Both the position numbers and the translations under genes were made by a program. The notes beneath the pieces are model-generated. The model did no database searches and was not told where the DNA came from. It saw nothing but the letters and a program-made list of their open reading frames with translations. 64,000 nucleotides of DNA from Streptomyces odontomachi (GTDB taxonomy: Bacteria > Actinomycetota > Actinomycetes > Streptomycetales > Streptomycetaceae). The stretch is taken from assembly GCF_024435355.1 (NCBI RefSeq), contig NZ_JAMJWG010000005.1, positions 407,636-471,635 on the forward strand, given 5' to 3'. Shown here one piece after another: positions 60,667 through 64,000 of this stretch; the stretch's first letter is position 1; every line of letters starts with the position of its first letter.

Positions 60667-61281
60667 ATGCCCCGCGGCCGCTATTCGCTCCATGATCCGC
60701 ACGATCACACCCCCCTGGGTGAAGAACACTTCCACTGCGCCCCTGGCGCCTCCGGCTGGCGCTACGTCTCTCAGCTGACCTCTCCCTCCGACGACCACGC
60801 CGGCTCAGTCGACCTGACCATCGACGAACTCGGCCGCCCCATCCGGCTGGAACTTCACGCGGCGGGCTGGCAGGTGCGCGGCGCCGCCCTTGAGGGCGTC
60901 ACCTGGGTCCGCAGCGACCCGGCCGGCGCCGAGGCCACCGAAGGCAATACCCCCGCCCACGCCTTCACCGGCACGTCCCCCGCCTTCCTGGTCTCGACCG
61001 CGCGGCTGCTGCGCCTCGCCCCCGGTTCCCCCGCCACCCGTGTCCGCCTGGTCGCCTTCACCTCCCCCGTCCTCGCACCCCGTACCGTCGACCAGTCCTG
61101 GGCCCTGGTGAAAAGAGAAGCACACGCCACTGACAACGCCCCCCTGATCGTGGACGAATACCAGGTCAGCGCCCTGGACACGGGCGAGCAGCACACGGTC
61201 CACCTCGCCGGCGACGTCGTCCTCGCGGGCCCCGGTATCGAACTCGAAGACCTCGACTCACCCCCGTCGCAGTTCCCCTGA
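60667..61281 (+). CDS. Conserved hypothetical protein
   Basis: A 204-residue protein with no recognised domain. It is beta-rich, with regular alternating hydrophobic strands (SVDLTIDELGRPIRLEL, VRLVAFTSPVLAPRTVDQSW, VHLAGDVVLAGPGIELEDL), suggesting a lipocalin- or START-like barrel; there is no signal or TM segment. The N-terminus is His/Asp-rich (HDPHDHTPLGEEHFHC), which could bind metal. The ATG follows AGGACATCCC. It is convergent with the RDD gene with a 39-base gap. I recall similar proteins only from Streptomyces relatives. Confidence 0.65.
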   Translation: MPRGRYSLHDPHDHTPLGEEHFHCAPGASGWRYVSQLTSPSDDHAGSVDLTIDELGRPIRLELHAAGWQVRGAALEGVTWVRSDPAGAEATEGNTPAHAFTGTSPAFLVSTARLLRLAPGSPATRVRLVAFTSPVLAPRTVDQSWALVKREAHATDNAPLIVDEYQVSALDTGEQHTVHLAGDVVLAGPGIELEDLDSPPSQFP

Positions 61282-61320
61282 CGGGCAGTTGACGGGTAGC
61301 CGGATCGGTGCAGCGCCGTC

Positions 61321-62295
61321 TCACGCAGGAGGCACGAACCCGGTGGCCCCGCGTGAACCTCCCGCACCCGGGTCCGTTCGTTCCCCGCCCTGGCTCGCCC
61401 CAAGGCCGCGGTCGGTGTCGTGGTCGACGCCGCGGTCGACGGGCCGTCCCAGGGACGAGGACGGCCATGAGGCATCCGGCTGCGCCCCAGGCCGCACGGC
61501 GGGAGCGCTGGGAGCGCCTGCCACGGGCCACCCCGGTATCCCGCTCGCCGCGCTGAGCGCCCGCCCCGCGTCCCGTGCCTGCCGCTCGTGCACCACTGCC
61601 GCCAGATACGCAGCCGGCGGCACGTCGACAGGCGCCGGGGCGCCGGTATGCGCCGCGACATCGGCCGCCAGCCGGGCCGCCATCGTCTGGCCCACCTGCG
61701 GGTCGAGCTGCTGCATCCGCATCAGGCACTGCCGGACCGCCAGCCACAACCCCTCGGGGACCCCAGACAGATCCAGCCCCGCGAGCCGTCCCGCCAGCCA
61801 GGGTGGTGGCGGCGGCACAAGGCCCGGCTTGCCGGCCGGGACCCTCTCCCGGACCACCAACGTGCCCGCCAGCACATCGCCGACCCGCCGGCCACGCGCG
61901 GACACCAGGGACGCGACACATGCGAGCGTCCCCACCGTCAGCAGAATCTCCACGACGCCGACCGCACCACGCGCCAGTGCATGCCGGAACCGGATCGGCC
62001 CCCCGTCGTCCCGCACCACCCGCAGCCCGCATGCGAGCTTCCCGAGCGACCGTCCGTGCGACAGCGTCTCCACCGCGATGGGCCCGCCCACCAGCACCAA
62101 CACGAACGAAGCGACGGCGATGGCCGCCGCCGTAGCGGCGTCGAGCGACGAGGTGGACGCCACCACGAGAACGGTCACGGTGACGTACACGGTCGCCGTG
62201 ACGAGCAGATCGACCAGCAGGGCCAGCGCACGACTCGGCAGCCGTGCCGGCCGCAGCTCCAGAGCCACCGCCTCACCCGTCACAAGCTCGCTCAC
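61321..62295 (-). CDS. RDD-family membrane protein
   Basis: A 324-residue membrane protein. The RDD domain (about 15-170) has the defining Arg-Asp-Asp set spread over PSRALALLVDLLV (helix 1), SHGRSLGKLACGLRVVRDDGGPIRF (helix 2 and loop) and GRRVGDVLAGTLVVRE. After about 175 comes a soluble, Ala/Pro-rich region. The GTG chosen has GAGAGGA eight bases upstream and starts directly before the domain; two GTG codons nearby and the longer frame lack this. RDD proteins are thought to take part in transport; the substrate is unknown. It diverges from the SpoIIM gene across a gap with twin palindromes. Confidence 0.85.
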   Translation of the reverse strand: MSELVTGEAVALELRPARLPSRALALLVDLLVTATVYVTVTVLVVASTSSLDAATAAAIAVASFVLVLVGGPIAVETLSHGRSLGKLACGLRVVRDDGGPIRFRHALARGAVGVVEILLTVGTLACVASLVSARGRRVGDVLAGTLVVRERVPAGKPGLVPPPPPWLAGRLAGLDLSGVPEGLWLAVRQCLMRMQQLDPQVGQTMAARLAADVAAHTGAPAPVDVPPAAYLAAVVHERQARDAGRALSAASGIPGWPVAGAPSAPAVRPGAQPDASWPSSSLGRPVDRGVDHDTDRGLGASQGGERTDPGAGGSRGATGFVPPA

Positions 62296-62453
62296 GCCCA
62301 CCGTCCTCTCTCCCGCCCCGTATGCCTCTACAGACCACGGAGACCGCCCCCCGACCGGCCACTCTGCCAAGCTGACGCAAACCAAGCCCTGCATCCGCTT
62401 CCTTGGGCGACCGCCAGGGGCGACCACAGAGGCGATGTCGATACCAGACACCA

Positions 62454-62497
62454 GGTACCTCGTACCAGGTAACAACCTCTGCCCGGTACGAGGTACC
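62454..62497. promoter_or_regulatory. Twin 13-bp palindromes between RDD and SpoIIM genes
   Basis: GGTACCTCGTACC (62454-62466) and GGTACGAGGTACC (62485-62497). Each is GGTAC-N3-GTACC, a perfect palindrome, and the two are reverse complements of each other. Centres are 31 bases apart, about three helical turns. This is the arrangement expected of cooperative binding by a dimeric repressor in a divergent control region. Confidence 0.7.
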
Positions 62498-62550
62498 AGC
62501 TACGGGAACGAGAGAACTACAAAAGCACGTGAGGACTGGAGGACCATAAG

Positions 62551-62580
62551 AACGGCCTGTACGACAACGGCCTGTACGAC
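62551..62580. repeat. 15-bp tandem duplication before SpoIIM
   Basis: AACGGCCTGTACGAC occurs twice without gap or mismatch, 60 bases before the SpoIIM start. Read as codons it gives NGLYD-NGLYD, followed by an open stretch to 62614 but with no usual start codon. Confidence 0.7.
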
Positions 62581-62640
62581 CAGGAACCGGGCCAAGAAGG
62601 TCCCCTACAGGAGCTATGAGAAGCAGGAGCGGCCATACAC

Positions 62641-63648
62641 ATGGACCTCGACGTCTTCGTGACCGCCCACCAGGCGCAATGGGACCGCCTTGACGCCCTG
62701 CTGCGCCGCCAGCGGCACTTGACCGGCTCCGAAGCGGACGAGCTCGTCACGCTCTACCAACGCACGGCCACCCACCTCTCCCTGATCCGCTCCAGCGCCC
62801 CCGATCCCCAGCTCGTCGCCCGTCTGACGCACCTGCTGGCCCGCGCGCGGAGCGCGGTCACCGGCACCCGCCGCGCCTCCTGGAGCGACGCATCGCGCTT
62901 CGTCACCCAGGGCTTTCCCGCGGCGGTCTACCGGAGCCGGCACTGGTGGATTCCGACCGCCCTGGTATCGACAGCGGTATCCGTCCTCCTCGGGTGGTGG
63001 ATCGGGACCCATCCAGAGGTCCAGGCGTCGATCGCGGCACCCTCGGAGCTCCGAAGCCTCACCCGTCCGGGAGGCCAGTACGAGACGTACTACTCAAGCC
63101 ACCCAGCCGCCGCCTTCGCGACCCAGGTGTGGACGAACAATGCCGAAGCCGCGGCGCTCTGCCTGGTCCTGGGCGCCTTCCTCTGCCTGCCGGTCATCTG
63201 GATCCTCTTCCAGAACATGCTGAACCTGGGCGTCGGCATCGGACTGATGTCCTCCGCCGGCCGACTCGACACGTTCCTGGGCCTCGTCCTCCCGCACGGC
63301 CTCCTGGAGCTGACGGCCGTCTTCGTCGCGGCAGGGACGGGGCTCCGGCTCGGCTGGACCTGTATCGACCCGGGCCCACGCCCCCGCCGCACCGCCCTGG
63401 CCGAGGAAGGCCGGGCGGCCATCGGCATGGCCATAGGCCTCGCGCTCGTGCTCTTCGTCTCCGGCGCCATCGAGGGCTTCGTGACCCCCTCAGGACTGCC
63501 CACCTGGTCCCGCATCGGCATCGGCGCGGCAGTGGAGATCTCCTTCCTGGCGTACGTGTACGTCCTCGGCGGCCGAGCCGCACGCGCCGGTGATACAGGC
63601 GACCTGTTGCAGGGGGAGCGCAGCGCCACCGCTCCCGTTGCGGCCTGA
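62641..63648 (+). CDS. SpoIIM-family membrane protein (stage II sporulation protein M)
   Basis: A 335-residue membrane protein. A soluble helical N-terminus (MDLDVFVTAHQAQWDRLDALL ... LVTLYQRTATHLSLIRS, 1-75) is followed by six hydrophobic helices from about 101 on: WIPTALVSTAVSVLLGWWIG, then the FATQVWTNNAEAAALCLVLG region, NMLNLGVGIGLM, the PHGLLELTAVFVAAGTGLRLGW signature of SpoIIM, and two C-terminal helices. In Bacillus SpoIIM is part of the DMP machinery for septal wall breakdown; in Streptomyces the role is not established. It sits opposite an RDD gene, a frequent pairing. The ATG has GGAGC upstream. Confidence 0.9.
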   Translation: MDLDVFVTAHQAQWDRLDALLRRQRHLTGSEADELVTLYQRTATHLSLIRSSAPDPQLVARLTHLLARARSAVTGTRRASWSDASRFVTQGFPAAVYRSRHWWIPTALVSTAVSVLLGWWIGTHPEVQASIAAPSELRSLTRPGGQYETYYSSHPAAAFATQVWTNNAEAAALCLVLGAFLCLPVIWILFQNMLNLGVGIGLMSSAGRLDTFLGLVLPHGLLELTAVFVAAGTGLRLGWTCIDPGPRPRRTALAEEGRAAIGMAIGLALVLFVSGAIEGFVTPSGLPTWSRIGIGAAVEISFLAYVYVLGGRAARAGDTGDLLQGERSATAPVAA

Positions 63649-63713
63649 CGCGCGTCTGATGTGCATCGACACCTCGCTACCTGCTAAGCTCCACTCCGCC
63701 CCAGGACGACCCC

Positions 63714-63742
63714 TTGACGGGTCAGGGCTGGGGAAGTAGGCT
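63714..63742 (+). promoter_or_regulatory. rRNA operon promoter, first of a series
   Basis: TTGACG, 17-base spacer, TAGGCT: the best vegetative promoter in the window, pointing off the right edge. It is the first of a tandem series typical of Streptomyces rrn operons. Confidence 0.8.
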
Positions 63743-63749
63743 AGCGAAG

Positions 63750-63777
63750 TTGCCCTGAGGTCGAACGCCTGTAGGGT
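63750..63777 (+). promoter_or_regulatory. rRNA operon promoter, second candidate
   Basis: TTGCCC, 16-base spacer, TAGGGT, immediately downstream of the first promoter. The -35 is less conserved. Confidence 0.55.
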
Positions 63778-63857
63778 GATCGAGCATACTTACGAAAGTC
63801 TCCAAGACTTCTCGAATTCCCGAGACGCTCGACTCGACTCAGTTGGAATATGCCGGC

Positions 63858-63888
63858 TGTCATTCAGGCCGCGATCATCTGATAAAGT
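63858..63888 (+). promoter_or_regulatory. rRNA operon promoter, third candidate
   Basis: A TAAAGT -10 in the context ATCTGATAAAGTCGGA, which is echoed at the fourth site. The -35 (TGTCAT, 19-base spacing) is weak, as in several known rrn promoters of Streptomyces. Confidence 0.5.
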
Positions 63889-63988
63889 CGGACCCACCGA
63901 GGAAGCCGCAGAGGCACCAAGGGAGAAAGGCCTTCCAACGGCCACCAGAATGAACATCCACCCGAAGCGGATGGAAATTCGGATCTGG

Positions 63989-63994
63989 TAAGGT
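63989..63994 (+). promoter_or_regulatory. rRNA operon promoter, fourth candidate (-10 only)
   Basis: TAAGGT in the context ATCTGGTAAGGTTGGAA, nearly repeating the third site. The window ends six bases later, so the 16S gene should begin a few hundred bases beyond the edge. Confidence 0.55.
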
Positions 63995-64000
63995 TGGAAA

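Noticed and set aside
63776..63991. 71-codon ORF in the rRNA promoter region
   Set aside because: It spans three promoter-like elements, has poor codon bias for this genome and no ribosome site.

Overview
This window is chromosomal DNA of a Streptomyces species. The evidence is very high GC with strong third-position bias, frequent GTG starts, ATGA/GTGA translational coupling, TTA codons confined to accessory regulators, a textbook whiB gene, and a gene order (sigI locus, purK-purE, whiB, manB-manA, ahcY, rRNA operon) that matches my memory of the S. coelicolor SCO3068-to-SCO3019 segment. It looks like core-chromosome sequence interrupted by one accessory block.

Left part (1-14.8 kb): a partner-switching stress-sigma locus (sigma factor cut by the left edge, STAS antagonist, HATPase anti-sigma) with a recognisable sigma-B-type promoter; a POT peptide transporter; an OmpR-type two-component pair; GtrA; the coupled purK-purE-dipeptidase operon; UDP-sugar dehydrogenase; acyl-CoA dehydrogenase; a secreted trypsin-like protease under a nested palindrome. 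Three convergent gene ends in the window (6.6, 10.8 and 26.1 kb) hold the same long-armed inverted repeat.

Accessory block (about 15.0-19.7 kb): a YjdF-like protein, an XRE regulator/DUF397 pair with its usual small companion, an AraC regulator, and two adjacent unknown proteins sharing a short N-terminal (N/D)N-x-GQ-x-AGRD motif, the second a membrane protein. The XRE and AraC genes each carry at least two TTA codons, pointing to bldA control. This is the least understood part of the window.

Envelope region (19.8-36 kb): a secreted beta-propeller, five LytR-CpsA-Psr (LCP) glycopolymer transferases, a GT2 glycosyltransferase, a secreted PGRP-type amidase and a sugar-1-phosphate nucleotidyltransferase. 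With ugd, GtrA, manB and manA nearby, the segment is rich in functions for making sugar nucleotides and attaching glycopolymers to the wall.

Middle to right (36-64 kb): a HhH-GPD DNA glycosylase; fbiA-fbiB for coenzyme F420; cysteine dioxygenase preceded by a 31-codon leader ORF ending in Cys-Arg-Cys-Arg-Cys-Cys; whiB; two perfect DnaA boxes ahead of a 1456-residue membrane glycosyltransferase coupled to a DUF5719 protein; a degenerate metallopeptidase; DUF3499; lactate permease; the manB-trm112-SIS-manA cluster; a CDF transporter; ahcY; RDD and SpoIIM membrane proteins separated by twin 13-bp palindromes; and finally the multi-promoter region of an rRNA operon whose genes lie beyond the right edge. 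No tRNA, CRISPR array or insertion sequence was seen.
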